A stretch of 64,000 nucleotides of DNA from Methanobacterium subterraneum. Its GTDB lineage: Archaea > Methanobacteriota > Methanobacteria > Methanobacteriales > Methanobacteriaceae. The notes under the pieces are model-generated. The model did not search any database. It saw only the letters and a program-made list of their open reading frames with translations, and was not told where the DNA came from. A program made the translations under genes and the position numbers. Below, one piece after another: positions 1 to 10,958 of this stretch. Where the stretch lies: contig NZ_CP017768.1 of NCBI RefSeq assembly GCF_002813695.1, forward strand, positions 2,451,818-2,515,817, read 5' to 3'. How positions within the stretch are numbered: position 1 is the stretch's first letter; every line of letters begins with the position of its first letter.

Positions 1-2
1 TT

Positions 3-233
3 TTAGGTATAGGCAATGGAAAAATGGATATATGTATGGTGGCAGTGGACTGTGATGAACAGGTCCAAAAGAAGGTGGGAGAAATTCTGGGTGAAAGAAA
101 CCACCAAGTTCTAAAGCCGGATGTAAATTCACTGCAGGAATTGTATGAGATTTCCCCCGAGGAAATAGAAAGCGCAGGAAATATTGAACGGGTTATGCTG
201 GAAAGAACCGCTCTTTTAAATCTTGAAATATAG
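3..233 (+). CDS. C-terminal fragment of an unidentified protein
   Basis: The open frame runs in from the left edge without a stop, so this is the 3' end of a gene that starts outside the window; the ATG at 24 is probably internal. About 76 residues are visible, acidic, with a VAVDCDEQVQ stretch and a predicted helical C-terminus. I do not recognise the family. It converges with the PLP-enzyme gene downstream, 43 bases away. Confidence 0.55.
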   Translation, partial: LGIGNGKMDICMVAVDCDEQVQKKVGEILGERNHQVLKPDVNSLQELYEISPEEIESAGNIERVMLERTALLNLEI

Positions 234-276
234 ATTTTTTTGGAAAAATTCATTTCTTACCATTCAATATCATATA

Positions 277-1269
277 TTATTCATTATTGAATGGATTATC
301 AAGGATATTTGCTATGATTCCCGCTATTTCCAAGAGATTATCCTTTTTAAGACATTGAATATCCAAATTTTTAATTTCTAAACATACGCCCGGCTGATTC
401 ATCCGATCGTAACGGGGGCAAGTGCTGATCATACCTCCGCCTTCCACTTTTAGGGTTGATCGCAGTGCCTGGCCAATTTTTTTAGGGTCATCATGGGGAA
501 TAGCAATGTTAATTCCCCTCTTATCAGGGTGTAAAACAGTTTCAATTTTCTTTTTCAGAAATTCACAAGCCTCAATGGTTTTAATCAAATTCAGAGGGGC
601 TTTTTTAATCTCTTCTACCAGGCCAGCACAGGTCACTGGGCTGCTTTGGAGGGTTTTTAGGATGAAACTAGCATCATTAAAGATTCTGGGATTATTGGTG
701 GATATGAAACCACCATTACCCAGGTTAATTATCTTTGGGGATCCAGTGGATGCCACAATGATATGGGAATGATCACCACAGGCCAGATTCCTTTCAGGAT
801 CGCCCACTGAACCAGAAGCATCTTCCACCAGAATTATCCCATTATCTTCACAGATTTCATAGATATCCTTAACTGGTTGTTCAACCATGTAACCCGCAAA
901 ACTGGTTAAGAAAAGAGATTCAGGGCTCTTAGTTTTTAAATGTTCTTCCAGTGTTTCTGGTTGGATAACTCCCATCACTGTAGGTATATGAACAACTTCA
1001 AGCCCGTAAAATTCTGCTATCTTCTGAAATCCACTCCAACCCCCCTGGTCTGGAATCATAACTGACCCCTTCATAGTGCTCATGGCTGCCATAATGGCTG
1101 CATTACCACTACCCAGTACCCGGGCGTGTTCATGGTTTGTAATCTTTTTTATACTTTCTTCGGCAGTTTTTTTAAACTCATTACTCCTGACCCGGTTTCC
1201 AAGCTCTAGAGAGGCATCACACATGGCCTTCCTGGCTTCTGTTGATGGCATTTTAAAGAAGAGTTCCAT
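277..1269 (-). CDS. Pyridoxal-phosphate enzyme, MJ0158 family
   Basis: A 330-residue fold-type I PLP enzyme. The cofactor lysine is probably K179 in [13 protein letters not shown], and D150 in VEDASG would contact the pyridine nitrogen. The family is archaeal, resembles bacterial SelA (seryl-tRNA selenium transferase) and is often misnamed for that reason; its true reaction is, to my knowledge, unassigned. Full length for the family. The ATG is preceded by an AGTGATTAA ribosome site. It stands alone on the minus strand, with 196 bases of AT-rich spacer to the nre gene. Confident of the family, not of the substrate. Confidence 0.75.
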   Translation of the reverse strand: MELFFKMPSTEARKAMCDASLELGNRVRSNEFKKTAEESIKKITNHEHARVLGSGNAAIMAAMSTMKGSVMIPDQGGWSGFQKIAEFYGLEVVHIPTVMGVIQPETLEEHLKTKSPESLFLTSFAGYMVEQPVKDIYEICEDNGIILVEDASGSVGDPERNLACGDHSHIIVASTGSPKIINLGNGGFISTNNPRIFNDASFILKTLQSSPVTCAGLVEEIKKAPLNLIKTIEACEFLKKKIETVLHPDKRGINIAIPHDDPKKIGQALRSTLKVEGGGMISTCPRYDRMNQPGVCLEIKNLDIQCLKKDNLLEIAGIIANILDNPFNNE

Positions 1270-1465
1270 TTAATCACTTTAAATCTTCAAATATTGAACA
1301 TAACCGATAAATTATAATTTTACCAGTGTATTTATTATTTTTTAATCATTTAAATCCTTATTATAATTACTTAAATTCACCAATATTAACACCAATACTA
1401 AATTAAATCTTTAAATTCCGTTATAATTCAGGTTTTCCTATAATCTCTTATTAAACTATCTCTCA

Positions 1466-2632
1466 TCATGATTTAAAGTAAGAATCCAGGGTGGTCTGTC
1501 TGGACCGGAGAATATCTTGCAATAGATCACTTCTTTTTATGAAACTATTAATCGGAAGTTTCAAACGGGTGTCAATATAGGTAAGAGCACTCTTCATATC
1601 CTCAAATTCCAGATAAGGTTGTGCCATGGCATTTCTAACATTTTCCCTAACATTAAACACACCAAGGGGCACATATCCTGAGTAAGCCTCCCTAAGCACA
1701 ATCACTCCTGCCTGGTGTTTCTCATGGGCTAACGCCTCTAAAACTGCCATTTTGCAAGTGTAATAACATCCTCCGACCCTAGAATACTCTTTTTTACCAT
1801 TATAGTTTTCATAATCTGAGAATATGAGTTTTTCCTTCCCTAAAACTTCTAGAAATGCTTCCATCCATTCATATTGCCAGGGTGTGGGGAGTAAGAGCAC
1901 TGCATAATAATTCTGCAGGCTCTGGAATTGGTAAACCCGATGAACATCCACTAAATCGTAGTGTTTCACTTCCTTAAGTAACTGATTCCCAATGGTACTG
2001 TCACAGGCAGTGATGGACCATCTGGTGGGAACCAGGCGTCTGCACTTATCCACACCCATAGTACCCACAGAGAAGGCCTTTTGCATATGGGAAAAAGGCA
2101 CATCTTTTCGGTGCAAATCCATAAGTGCCTCCCGAGCCCGGAGATCAGTATCATAAAATACCTTCTCCAGTTCACGATCCCAGCGGACGTTATCAATCTC
2201 AAACTTCTCTAAAATAGCACTTGGTCCATGTGGGGCCTGATATTCGCTAAATGAAACACCCCTTGGTTTTTTCCAGAACTCAGCTTCACTATCAATGGAT
2301 CCTGAAGCCAAAGAGATTTCCTGAAGCTTTTCCACCATCCGATTATCCAGATCAGTGATTCCAATCATCTTCTTTCCCCGAACCAGACTCATACGGTAGG
2401 AAATAATATCCTTCTGGCTTTTATCACCAGGAATCCATGCTTCAGGGGTGTCCATGATGGCCGTGTCACCGGATACTGGGGAGATCATGGGCCCTGCGTA
2501 TACTTTAGGATAATTCCAGCTACCTATAAATACCGAGGGTGGTGTGCTTCCCTCCAATTCCTTACCCACCTCAACTGAGGGTATCTGGAACTTGGAAGTC
2601 AGCTTTTTAAGGTAACTTTTCTTACCCATCAT
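1466..2632 (-). CDS. nreA: Archaeal DNA repair protein, Nre (NreA) family
   Basis: A 388-residue protein with the two-part Nre architecture: N-terminal DUF650-like half ([17 protein letters not shown] region) and C-terminal DUF651-like half. The last ten residues, [10 protein letters not shown], form a PCNA-interacting (PIP) motif, a known hallmark of Nre proteins, which in Haloferax contribute to DNA damage tolerance through PCNA. The start was set at the ATG pair at 2632/2629 because GGGGAGATGATC lies just upstream; the open frame continues 21 codons further without a ribosome site. No zinc finger of the NreB type is visible, so NreA is preferred. Confidence 0.82.
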   Translation of the reverse strand: MMGKKSYLKKLTSKFQIPSVEVGKELEGSTPPSVFIGSWNYPKVYAGPMISPVSGDTAIMDTPEAWIPGDKSQKDIISYRMSLVRGKKMIGITDLDNRMVEKLQEISLASGSIDSEAEFWKKPRGVSFSEYQAPHGPSAILEKFEIDNVRWDRELEKVFYDTDLRAREALMDLHRKDVPFSHMQKAFSVGTMGVDKCRRLVPTRWSITACDSTIGNQLLKEVKHYDLVDVHRVYQFQSLQNYYAVLLLPTPWQYEWMEAFLEVLGKEKLIFSDYENYNGKKEYSRVGGCYYTCKMAVLEALAHEKHQAGVIVLREAYSGYVPLGVFNVRENVRNAMAQPYLEFEDMKSALTYIDTRLKLPINSFIKRSDLLQDILRSRQTTLDSYFKS

Positions 2633-2845
2633 AATATTTAGATCATCTCCCCTTTTTAAAAAGATTTTAGTCAGCAGATGAGAACTAATAATCAAACACT
2701 GGCATATAACCAGCTAAATCAGTAATAACATAATCTTATTAATTCAATTAAACTCACCTTCAGGGATATCCACAAAAATATTCACTTACTATAATGAATG
2801 TTCAATGTTTTTATCCCATGTTTGCGTGTAAGCTATAATGAATTA

Positions 2846-3316
2846 TTATTTAACCTTTCGCCGGACAAGGTTAAGTGAAGCAGAATTCATGCAATAACGC
2901 AGACCAGTGGGTGCCGGACCATCATCAAACACATGGCCAAGATGAGCTAAGCAACGGGCACAAAGAACCTCAGTACGCACCATAAACAGGCTACGGTCGG
3001 TTTTGGTGGGGATGTTTTCAGGGGCCACTGGTGTCCAGAAACTAGGCCAACCAGTCCCTGAATCGAATTTGCTCTGGGAATCAAACAGATCAGTGCCACA
3101 ACATACGCACTGGTAAATCCCATCTTCCTGACAATCATGGTATTTACCGGCGAAGGCCAGTTCAGTTCCATTTTTCCTGGCAACATCAAACTGTTCAGGA
3201 GTTAAAATATCTTCCCATTCTTCATCAGTCTTCACAACTCTTTCAACAAGTTTTATCTCCTTGGAACTTGCAAAATAGATAGGGATAACATCTTTTTTAT
3301 GGGTTTCTTTTTTCAT
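2846..3316 (-). CDS. msrB: Peptide-methionine (R)-S-oxide reductase MsrB
   Basis: Reduces the R epimer of methionine sulfoxide in proteins. Visible family marks are the two zinc-binding CxxC pairs (CVCC and CARC), the GTGWPSFWTPV substrate loop, and the catalytic cysteine in RYCMNSASL near the C-terminus. Length (about 156 residues) is normal for a stand-alone MsrB. The start at 3316 is preferred for a GAGGCAACTT ribosome site; an ATG four codons earlier (3328) is an alternative. It sits alone between nre and a divergent HEAT-repeat gene. Confidence 0.9.
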   Translation of the reverse strand: MKKETHKKDVIPIYFASSKEIKLVERVVKTDEEWEDILTPEQFDVARKNGTELAFAGKYHDCQEDGIYQCVCCGTDLFDSQSKFDSGTGWPSFWTPVAPENIPTKTDRSLFMVRTEVLCARCLAHLGHVFDDGPAPTGLRYCMNSASLNLVRRKVK

Positions 3317-3548
3317 AAGTTGCCTCATAATCCTATATGATTTATAAACTGATAATCAATGGATTTTATAATGATATTATATTATTATTCTATAACTTTA
3401 AAGACTTAAACTAAACGAAACACTAAATTTTCATGAAATTTTTTGGAACTTGAAATATTACTTATCCTTAATTCTAATTTAAGGGCTTTTTCCAAAAAAA
3501 ATTGAAATCCCCGAATTAACAGATGTATTAAAGTCGGTGTAGATCTTC

Positions 3549-4364
3549 ATGGATGCTAATGAAAAAAGAAAGAAGGATAGGGAGAAAAGGGGGAAGATAT
3601 CCCTGAAAGACACCTTACCCAATGTTGATTATTCAACGGAATCTTTAATTGAAATGTTAAAGGCAGATAATTCCCAGGAGAGAACTATTTCTGCAGTTAT
3701 ACTAAGGGATAGAATGGATAAAACCGCAATAAATCCCCTATGCATAGCACTGGAAAATGAAAAATCTCTTTATTCCCGGATTGCAATATCTGAAGCTTTA
3801 TCTAATATGGGAGAACCCGCTGTGCCTTCCTTGATAAAACTTTTGGGAAAAATTGGTAATAATCAAGAAACAGAGCTCCCCACTAAATATTTTAAAAAAA
3901 AGAGCTTTCCACTAGTAAGAGACATGGCAGCCAGGACTCTGGTGAACCTTGGCAAACCGGCAACTCCATATCTAATAACTGTTCTGGACTATGGTAATGA
4001 ATTCAAAGCTCAACAAGCCATTGATGCTTTAGGGGGAATTGCAGCCAAAACTGATGATAAAAGAGCATTACCCGTCCTGATAAAGGCTATTGATACGCAT
4101 CATGATGAGAAAATCACATTTTGGAAAATAGTCAGGTCTTTAAGTGGTTTTAAAAATGATAATGGAGTAATAAAACCCCTAATCTTGGTTTTAAGAGGGG
4201 ATCATGATCCTCCGATTATATGGGAAGCCCTGAGAAGTTTGGGTCAGATTAAAATTACAACCCCTGAGATTGTAAGCATTGCTGAATCATTTACCCATGA
4301 CGAACACTCTGAAATAAATATAGCTGCTGAAAATACATTAAATATCTTAAAACGTTGCGAATAG
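3549..4364 (+). CDS. HEAT-repeat protein
   Basis: A 271-residue soluble protein with a strongly basic N-terminus (KRKKDREKRGK) followed by repeated two-helix units of the HEAT/PBS-lyase type, for example IAISEALSNMGEPAVPSLIKLLG, MAARTLVNLGKPATPYLI and WEALRSLGQIK. Such scaffolds usually bind partner proteins; no catalytic residues are seen and no partner is evident from neighbours. A GGTGTAGATC ribosome site precedes the ATG. Confidence 0.75.
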   Translation: MDANEKRKKDREKRGKISLKDTLPNVDYSTESLIEMLKADNSQERTISAVILRDRMDKTAINPLCIALENEKSLYSRIAISEALSNMGEPAVPSLIKLLGKIGNNQETELPTKYFKKKSFPLVRDMAARTLVNLGKPATPYLITVLDYGNEFKAQQAIDALGGIAAKTDDKRALPVLIKAIDTHHDEKITFWKIVRSLSGFKNDNGVIKPLILVLRGDHDPPIIWEALRSLGQIKITTPEIVSIAESFTHDEHSEINIAAENTLNILKRCE

Positions 4365-4499
4365 ATGGAGGCACTGTTCAAAGAATTTTATTAACATTTA
4401 TTACAGGATAAATCTCCACATCACACCTTCTGTTCATGAATTATATTTTGGGGAATATAATTAAATACATTCTTGGTCTTGGCAGCAATAGGAATCGTT

Positions 4500-5150
4500 T
4501 TACCTTTTTTGACCGATGTAATAAAAACCATTGGATCTATTACCATTCATGGTGTTAAAAATAGTTTTTTCGAAATAAAGTTTTTTATAATCTTTGGTTA
4601 ATCTTAAAATATGTTCAGTGGTGTGATGTCTTAAAACGACACCTTCTGGAAGTTTAAAAACTCCATAAACTCCATATCTATCTTCATATTTTTGGTAACG
4701 ATTTAGATTTCTCTCATCATTATTTAGGAGAAAATCACTAATATACAAGATCCCATGGTCATTTAAAACCCTTGAAATTTCCAGAATCAATTCTTGCTGA
4801 TGTTCGGTTTGGATATTACTGGTTAAAACTCCAATAAGGAGCACTGCATCAAATGTGTTATCTGGGAATGGTAGATCATCTCCGTTATTCTTGACCAGGT
4901 TAAGATAGGGGTGCAATTTTAAACCTCTCTTAATCATGCCCTGGGAGAAATCCACACCAGTCAAATTATTAAAACCATTTTCATGAAGTTCTTTTAGGGT
5001 TCTCCCGTAACCGCAACCCACATCCAGTATATCCATTTCCAGGGCTGCATATTTTTTAAACTTTTCCATGGGGAAAGGGGTGGGGAACTCTTTTTCCTCT
5101 GCCATTTCATCCCAGTATTTTTCCTGATGAGAAATTTTCTTATCACTCAT
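4500..5150 (-). CDS. Class I SAM-dependent methyltransferase
   Basis: A 216-residue protein with motif I LDVGCGYGR (about residues 42-50), a following acidic strand GVDFSQGM and a motif-IV like FDAVLLIGVLTS, that is a Methyltransf_11/25 type fold binding S-adenosylmethionine. The substrate cannot be told; the small size suggests a metabolite rather than nucleic acid. Monocistronic, with a GGTGGCTGGATGAT ribosome site. Confidence 0.75.
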   Translation of the reverse strand: MSDKKISHQEKYWDEMAEEKEFPTPFPMEKFKKYAALEMDILDVGCGYGRTLKELHENGFNNLTGVDFSQGMIKRGLKLHPYLNLVKNNGDDLPFPDNTFDAVLLIGVLTSNIQTEHQQELILEISRVLNDHGILYISDFLLNNDERNLNRYQKYEDRYGVYGVFKLPEGVVLRHHTTEHILRLTKDYKKLYFEKTIFNTMNGNRSNGFYYIGQKR

Positions 5151-5422
5151 ATCATCCAGCCACCTTCAATTAGTTACCAGAGTTAGATTCAAAAAATATA
5201 TCATATTCTAAACATGGTAGCAATCACCCTGTTCTAAAATTAACTATCTATTTTTTAATCTAAATCAACTCATTTTAAATCTTAATTACTCCTTTAAGTT
5301 CTAAGTTAATTAATTACAGATAAATTCATATTTGATTCTTGATATTTTTTTTAATCTATTTATGGGGCTAAATTAATATAAATTAAAAAATAAGAATGAA
5401 CTATTTAAAAGGGATATTGGGG

Positions 5423-7117
5423 TTAAAATCTTTTTTTATATTCCAGCTCTTTGAATTTAACGATGAACCGGGTCCCATTATTAGTGTGCATTTCGATTTC
5501 ACCATCTAATTGATTAACCAGATTATTTATCAGCTGAAATCCAAGAGTATCTGCTTTTTCAAAATCAACGTTTTCAGGAATTCCAATGCCATCATCACTT
5601 ATCTTCAAAATGAATGAATCACCATCCCTCTTTAGATCCACAATGATCTCTCCTTCCTGGTGATGGGGGAAGGCATGGTTAACTGAATTGGCCACAATTT
5701 CATTAATAAGAAGGCCCAGGGGGATGGCGGTTTCCAGTTCCATGTTAATATCTTCCAAATTAACTGTAAGTTGCACACGTCCAGGATCACCAATATGGGA
5801 GGTTAGAAGCTCTTTGGTAAGATTCCGGATATATTCTGATAGATTAATGTGGGTGAAGTCCTGTGAACTGTAAAGTTCTTCATGGATGAGGGACATGGTT
5901 TTAACCCGGTTCTGGCTGCTTTCAAAAATCTCCATATCCCTTTTATCCTTAATATGTTGACTTTGCAGGCTCAGGAGGCTGGAAATGATCTGCATGTTGT
6001 TTTTCACCCTGTGGTGAAGTTCCCGTAATAGGAGCTCCTTCTCTTCCAGGGATGTTTTTAAATTTTCTTCAGCAGCCTTAAGGGAATGAATATTGGTCAT
6101 ACTAAATACCACACCATTATACTGATTTTCATCATCGAATAATGGATTTCCCAACGATTCAACCCATATGTAATTACCATCAGCCCTTCTGAATCTATGC
6201 TTCACTTCCCCTGGTAAATGGGAGATAGTAGCCTCCATGAACGCTGAGCTAACTTTAATCTGATCATCGGGATGGGTTAAATTAATAAATTGGTGTACGT
6301 TTTTACCCAGTATTTCACTGGGATCGTAGCCCAGAATAGTTTTAATGGAGGGACTGATATACTGAAATGTTCCATCTGAATCGATCTGCCCCACCACATT
6401 CAGCATGTTATTGGTGACAAGACTCAGGAGCTTTTCTCGTTTTTTAAGCTCTTTTTCAGCAATTTTATTCTGTAAAACAACAGAAGCGACGTTGAGGATG
6501 GGTTCTACAGTGTTGATGTTCAGTGGGTTACCTTTTTTTTTGGTTATTATGTTAACACTACCGAACATCTCACCCTTAAGGGAAAAACCCATTACATAGG
6601 TTTCATCTATACCAAATGCTTTTTCAAGCATATTATATGTTTTCTGTGGTAATTTACCTGCGGTGATGTAATATAAGCCATCATCCACCTTCTGCAACTT
6701 ACCATTGGATAAGAAATTTTTAGCTTCCTGATCTAAAGTGTCTCTGGGAAAATGGAGATCTTTAATTTTCACCCCTGTTAACTTCTCAGCAAGGTCAACC
6801 ATTCGATTCGTGGTTCCTATCACTTTATATACTTTTAGACTATCAGAATTTTCATCATAGGTAGAAATAATGATATAGGCATCTTTAACCACTTCCTGGA
6901 GTTTTTCCAGTATGTAATCGTAGATTTCTGATTCAGTGGGGAGACTCAATAGTTCCATCACCAGGGGTGATAAAAATTTTAAAGCATCCTGAAAAGGTTT
7001 ATTTTCAGGTTTCAACAAATTAAAATCAGCCATATTCTCTTCTAATTCAGAATATAAATTCCTATATTTCTTTATTTCATCAATCAGTTGTTCTTTAGAT
7101 CTTTCTTCATCATTCAT
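5423..7117 (-). CDS. Sensor histidine kinase (GAF-PAS-HisKA_2-HATPase)
   Basis: A 564-residue cytosolic kinase without obvious membrane segments. Order of parts: short coiled coil (1-35), GAF-like sensor (about 45-215), PAS domain with PAC extension (about 235-345), HisKA_2 dimerisation domain with the phospho-acceptor in ELHHRVKNNMQ (H368/H369), and a HATPase_c domain with N box (INEIVANSVNHAF) and G boxes (ISDDGIGIP, GFQLINNLV). This type is common in Methanobacteriales. No response regulator lies next to it, so the partner is encoded elsewhere. Confidence 0.85.
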   Translation of the reverse strand: MNDEERSKEQLIDEIKKYRNLYSELEENMADFNLLKPENKPFQDALKFLSPLVMELLSLPTESEIYDYILEKLQEVVKDAYIIISTYDENSDSLKVYKVIGTTNRMVDLAEKLTGVKIKDLHFPRDTLDQEAKNFLSNGKLQKVDDGLYYITAGKLPQKTYNMLEKAFGIDETYVMGFSLKGEMFGSVNIITKKKGNPLNINTVEPILNVASVVLQNKIAEKELKKREKLLSLVTNNMLNVVGQIDSDGTFQYISPSIKTILGYDPSEILGKNVHQFINLTHPDDQIKVSSAFMEATISHLPGEVKHRFRRADGNYIWVESLGNPLFDDENQYNGVVFSMTNIHSLKAAEENLKTSLEEKELLLRELHHRVKNNMQIISSLLSLQSQHIKDKRDMEIFESSQNRVKTMSLIHEELYSSQDFTHINLSEYIRNLTKELLTSHIGDPGRVQLTVNLEDINMELETAIPLGLLINEIVANSVNHAFPHHQEGEIIVDLKRDGDSFILKISDDGIGIPENVDFEKADTLGFQLINNLVNQLDGEIEMHTNNGTRFIVKFKELEYKKRF

Positions 7118-7324
7118 GGATGATCATTGTGGGGGGAGATTTGTCAATAAAAATCTATAATAATTATATAATCTCTTAATATTATAATTATCGCCATCTC
7201 CCGGGAGATTCATTTAAAAATAGAATATAATATGGATTTATTAATTCCAAATCTCAGTGAAATGTGATAAATCCATTCAAAGGTAAAAATCTTATCTAAA
7301 ACCCACGATTAATTAAAAATTATT

Positions 7325-8296
7325 TTAATCAACAGCGTTTTCTCCTCTTTCTGTTGTTCTGATTCGTATAACATCTTCTACTGGTGTGATGAATAATTTT
7401 TCGCTGACATCATCTGTTTTCACTACTTCCAGGGCCTGAATAGCATACTCAATTTCGTCCTGTTTAATGATCATCATCATCTCTACTTTTGGGGGTAATT
7501 CCATTTCATAAGTACTGCAACGGTAGGTTTCCATTTTCTGGTCACCTTTGTCATGATATTTAATATCGATAGTTGTTAGATTGGAAAAACCGAACTTTGC
7601 CATGGAATTTTTCACATTATCCAGTTCAATTGGGTGGAAAAAGAATCTTAATCTGTAGAAATCTGTTTCTAACGGTGTAGGGTTATCGTATTCAAGGGTT
7701 GTGTTGTTTTTGTGGGGTTCATTTTCGTAAATTTTGTTAACAAAGTTTACATTGTCTTCATCAGCTTGGAGGTCATTGTTGGTTTCTCTGGTTTGGTAAT
7801 TCTCTAGTTTTTCATTTTCTTTTTTATAAGTGTCAATTAGTTTCAATAACATTTTCAGGCCGTCTCTTATACCTATTCCTTCCCGTGCAATGGTAGGGAT
7901 AATTAAAACACCTTCAACATGAGTATCCATTTCAAATTCACTGAAATTATCTCTATTGGCGAATAAAACATGGGATATGTTCTCACCAGCAATTAAATCA
8001 ATTATTTCCAGGTCAGCTTCAAAAATACCAATACTGCTTTCTACAAAAACAATAACCCCATCCACTTCTGATAATACCTGTTTTAGGGACACGAAATCAG
8101 GATAGCCTGGTGAATTGAATAAATAATTTTTCCCACCATCAATGCGAATTCTTCGATAATTAAAAATAGATAACTCAACTTCTTTGGGGGAGGAGTTATC
8201 ACTAAAATAACTTATTATGGTTTCAGAGTTTTTGATGGAATTATAATTACATAAAATTACTATATTTTTAGCATTTCTTTGAGGTTCATTTTCCAA
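7325..8296 (-). CDS. Degenerate small-GTPase domain fused to a PII-like domain
   Basis: A 323-residue protein in two parts. Residues 10-155 read like a Ras/MglA-type GTPase: G3-like FNSPG (60-64), strand [10 protein letters not shown] (79-88), G4-like ANRDN (113-117) and a G5-like stretch near 135-143, but the N-terminal P-loop GxxxxGKS is replaced by [12 protein letters not shown], so GTP binding is doubtful. After an acidic Asn-rich linker (160-210), residues 213-323 match PII (GlnB/GlnK): [39 protein letters not shown]. The T-loop looks about two residues short but keeps the Y51-equivalent (STYE), and the glycine-rich B-loop is reduced to TDDVSEK. AAGGTGACCTA precedes the ATG. Likely a regulatory protein; its target is unknown, and no amt or nitrogenase gene is adjacent. 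Confidence 0.72.
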   Translation of the reverse strand: MENEPQRNAKNIVILCNYNSIKNSETIISYFSDNSSPKEVELSIFNYRRIRIDGGKNYLFNSPGYPDFVSLKQVLSEVDGVIVFVESSIGIFEADLEIIDLIAGENISHVLFANRDNFSEFEMDTHVEGVLIIPTIAREGIGIRDGLKMLLKLIDTYKKENEKLENYQTRETNNDLQADEDNVNFVNKIYENEPHKNNTTLEYDNPTPLETDFYRLRFFFHPIELDNVKNSMAKFGFSNLTTIDIKYHDKGDQKMETYRCSTYEMELPPKVEMMMIIKQDEIEYAIQALEVVKTDDVSEKLFITPVEDVIRIRTTERGENAVD

Positions 8297-8853
8297 TTAG
8301 GTCACCTTATCATGATTAATGTGTTAAAAATTTAAGAGGGCATTCAATTTTATGGGGCAAATATTATGGGGCTATTTTTAAGGATTAAACTTAGTTAAGG
8401 GCCTGTTAGACTTTAAATAAGCATGGGGGAACTAAAATCAAAAAATGGATGGAAAATATTAGCAGCCCTAATTGCTTTTTTTAAATGATTATTCCGGTTC
8501 CATTAACTCCTTAATAAGGTTATGATTTCAGGATTGTTTTTTTACTAGGATCTGACTTTCTACCACTCATTTTCATTGGTTCCAGGAAATCAACCCCCTA
8601 ATGGAATACGGAAGCATACTTCCGATCAAACTGTTTGGATTTTTTTCCTTATAAACTTATCCTAACATTCATTCAAAAATCCAGAAAAATCACAATATGC
8701 TCGATAAAATATTATTTTCATTAAAATTAAGACATATTGAATATGAGGGTGTTACATTATTAGTTTTAGGGGTTAATTAAAAATAAAAATATTAGAAAAG
8801 AAAAAATTAGGGATTAAAGTCATGGAATATGATAAATTGGAGGGGATATGTTG
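8297..8853. other. Gene-free spacer with one short hairpin
   Basis: These 557 bases lie between the start of the GTPase-PII gene and the end of guaAb. No open frame with a ribosome site was found. A perfect 6-bp inverted repeat CGGAAG-CATA-CTTCCG sits at 8609-8624. It may hold the promoter and leader of the GTPase-PII gene; nothing else is recognisable. Confidence 0.4.
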
Positions 8854-9780
8854 TTAAGCAAGTTCAATGGTGCTAGGTGGCTTATCACTCACTGAAAGAG
8901 ACACGTGGGTGACTTCTGGAATTTCAGCGGTTATTCTCCGGGATATTGTTTTCACCATTTCCCATGGAAGTTCTGGAACATCAGCAGTCATAGCATCCAG
9001 GGATTCAACCATCCTAAGGATTACCAGATATCCATAGTCCCTTATATCTCCCTTAACTCCTGTAACTTTGGTGTTGGTGAGGACTGCGAAGTACTGCCAC
9101 AGTGTCTTATCCAAACCCTCCTTCTGCACTTCATCTTCCACAATGGCGTTGGCTTTGCGGGATATCTGAATTTTCTGAGGGGTTATCTTCCCAGCTATGC
9201 GTACGGCCAGGCCCGGGCCAGGGTAGGGTTGCCGGTTCACCATCTCCACAGGTAAACCCATTTCAGCCCCTATAATTCTTACTTCGTCCTTGTAAAGCTC
9301 CCTTATAGGTTCAACAACTTCCAAGACCATTCCGTGGGGCAGGGCAACGTTGTGATGAGATTTAATATCACCGTGGCTTTCGATCCAGTCCGGGGCAATG
9401 GTACCCTGCACCAAATATTCAGCACCTACCTTCTCAGCTTCCCTTTCAAAAACCCGGATGAAAACTTCCCCAATGATCTTTCTTTTCTCCTCGGGGTCTT
9501 CCACTCCTTCCAGTCTGCCCAGGAACTCTTCACTTGCATTGACGTATTTCAAGTTAAGCCTATCATGGAAAGTTTTTTGAACATAATCAGCTTCCCCCTC
9601 ACGGAGGAGACCATGGTCAACGAATACTGCGGTTAAATTTTCTCCAATAGCGTTTGAAACCAGAACTGATGCTACTGAACTGTCAACACCACCGGATAAA
9701 GCAATTATTGCTTTTTTATCCCCGATAGTTTTTTTGATTTCATCTATGGATTCTTTAATAAAAGAAGACGGATCTAACAT
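8854..9780 (-). CDS. guaAb: GMP synthase subunit B (ATP pyrophosphatase)
   Basis: Adenylates XMP and transfers ammonia to give GMP. The PP-loop SGGVDSS (residues 29-35), the YVNASEEFL region, [10 protein letters not shown] and the [11 protein letters not shown] motif are all present. In most archaea GMP synthetase is split; the amidotransferase half lies 236 bases upstream on the same strand. ATG 9780 was chosen over an in-frame GTG at 9789 because AGTGGTAAAC directly precedes it. Full length for the family (308 residues). Confidence 0.93.
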   Translation of the reverse strand: MLDPSSFIKESIDEIKKTIGDKKAIIALSGGVDSSVASVLVSNAIGENLTAVFVDHGLLREGEADYVQKTFHDRLNLKYVNASEEFLGRLEGVEDPEEKRKIIGEVFIRVFEREAEKVGAEYLVQGTIAPDWIESHGDIKSHHNVALPHGMVLEVVEPIRELYKDEVRIIGAEMGLPVEMVNRQPYPGPGLAVRIAGKITPQKIQISRKANAIVEDEVQKEGLDKTLWQYFAVLTNTKVTGVKGDIRDYGYLVILRMVESLDAMTADVPELPWEMVKTISRRITAEIPEVTHVSLSVSDKPPSTIELA

Positions 9781-10016
9781 GTTTACCACTTATTCTCTGA
9801 ATAATCTATACATTTTTTTTTAATCAATTTTTTGAAATTAAGCAACATACCCACTTTATTTCCTTACTTTAATTAATATTCCATTTAATTAGTACTTTTT
9901 TATAGGCATTGGATAATGAAATGAATTAAGCATTGTTTAAGAGATGATTTGGGAACTAAAACGAGGGTGATGGGTTAATCCCAGTTTTATGATTAGGAAT
10001 TGCACATCACTTATGT

Positions 10017-10586
10017 TTAACGGGTTTTGGAATAATTCTGGCAAACCTCATAAAAATTCTCAAAAAGCCTTGGCCCTTCAGGGGTATGATATACTTCAGG
10101 GTGGAATTGTATCCCGTACAATGGTTTTTCCTGATGTTTCATGGCTTCAATATCACAGATGGGTGATGATGCCAGAATTTTAAATTCAGGAGGGAGTTTG
10201 GTAACTTCATCTTTATGGGAAGCCCATACATCCAGTTGAGGTCCCAGTCCCTTGAAGATGTCGTTTTCATCCTGAATGTTAATCTGAATCTGAGCGTAAC
10301 TTTCCGAGCCAGCAGAACCAATCTCGCCTCCATAAGCCTGGGCTATAATTTGATGCCCAAGGCAGATGCCTAAAATGGGGTAATCCAGCTTTTTGACGTA
10401 TTCTATGCTATTTGCAGATCTTTCCACCGAGGGTCCGCCTCCCAGAATCAAGCCCAGAGGTTTTTTATCCTCAATTTCCTCCAGACTGATGGTATTGGGC
10501 ACCAGCTCGGATGGTATTTTCAAGTAGTGCAGGGTCCGGTGAATACGATGATTGTACTGTCCGTGATTATTAACCACTAATATCAT
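10017..10586 (-). CDS. guaAa: GMP synthase subunit A (glutamine amidotransferase)
   Basis: Class I glutamine amidotransferase (189 residues) that supplies ammonia to the GuaAb ATPase. The nucleophile cysteine is in GICLGHQ, and the catalytic His-Glu pair is in IQFHPEV. A GAGGATAAATAAA ribosome site precedes the ATG. It is separated from guaAb by about 236 AT-rich bases, so the two may be transcribed separately. Confidence 0.93.
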   Translation of the reverse strand: MILVVNNHGQYNHRIHRTLHYLKIPSELVPNTISLEEIEDKKPLGLILGGGPSVERSANSIEYVKKLDYPILGICLGHQIIAQAYGGEIGSAGSESYAQIQINIQDENDIFKGLGPQLDVWASHKDEVTKLPPEFKILASSPICDIEAMKHQEKPLYGIQFHPEVYHTPEGPRLFENFYEVCQNYSKTR

Positions 10587-10817
10587 TTTATTTATCCTCT
10601 TATTAATTATTTAATTAATTTAATTCCTATTTTGGCCTTATAATCTGATTTAGGGCACATTCATTGAAACTTCATATAATATTATATGCTCCTAATTCTA
10701 TTATATTTAAATTACAAATAGGTGGTATACCAGCTTTTTTTAATTAATTAACCATTTTCCAGCCGGGCAATTCTTATATGGAAATATTTTTATGTTAAAA
10801 TGGCAATATAGAAAAAT

Positions 10818-10958
10818 ATGGAACTTCGAGATATCTTACTCATACTGGTGGCCCTGGTGCTGGCAGTGGTTTTCTTCTACTTATTCATATGGTTACTTCC
10901 AGTTATAATTATACTGGTGATAGCCTATGTCATATATATATTTTTGAAGGGATCCTGA
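10818..10958 (+). CDS. Small hydrophobic membrane protein (46 aa)
   Basis: A short frame encoding MELRDILLILVALV then a nearly unbroken hydrophobic stretch with a Trp-Leu-Leu-Pro break, ending in FLKGS. This reads as one or two membrane helices with a charged N-terminus and a lysine at the C-terminus. No clear ribosome site is seen; an AT-rich TATA-like element (AAATATTTTTA) about 30 bases upstream could give a leaderless message. Unrecognised family; the composition is too hydrophobic to be random spacer. Confidence 0.45.
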   Translation: MELRDILLILVALVLAVVFFYLFIWLLPVIIILVIAYVIYIFLKGS

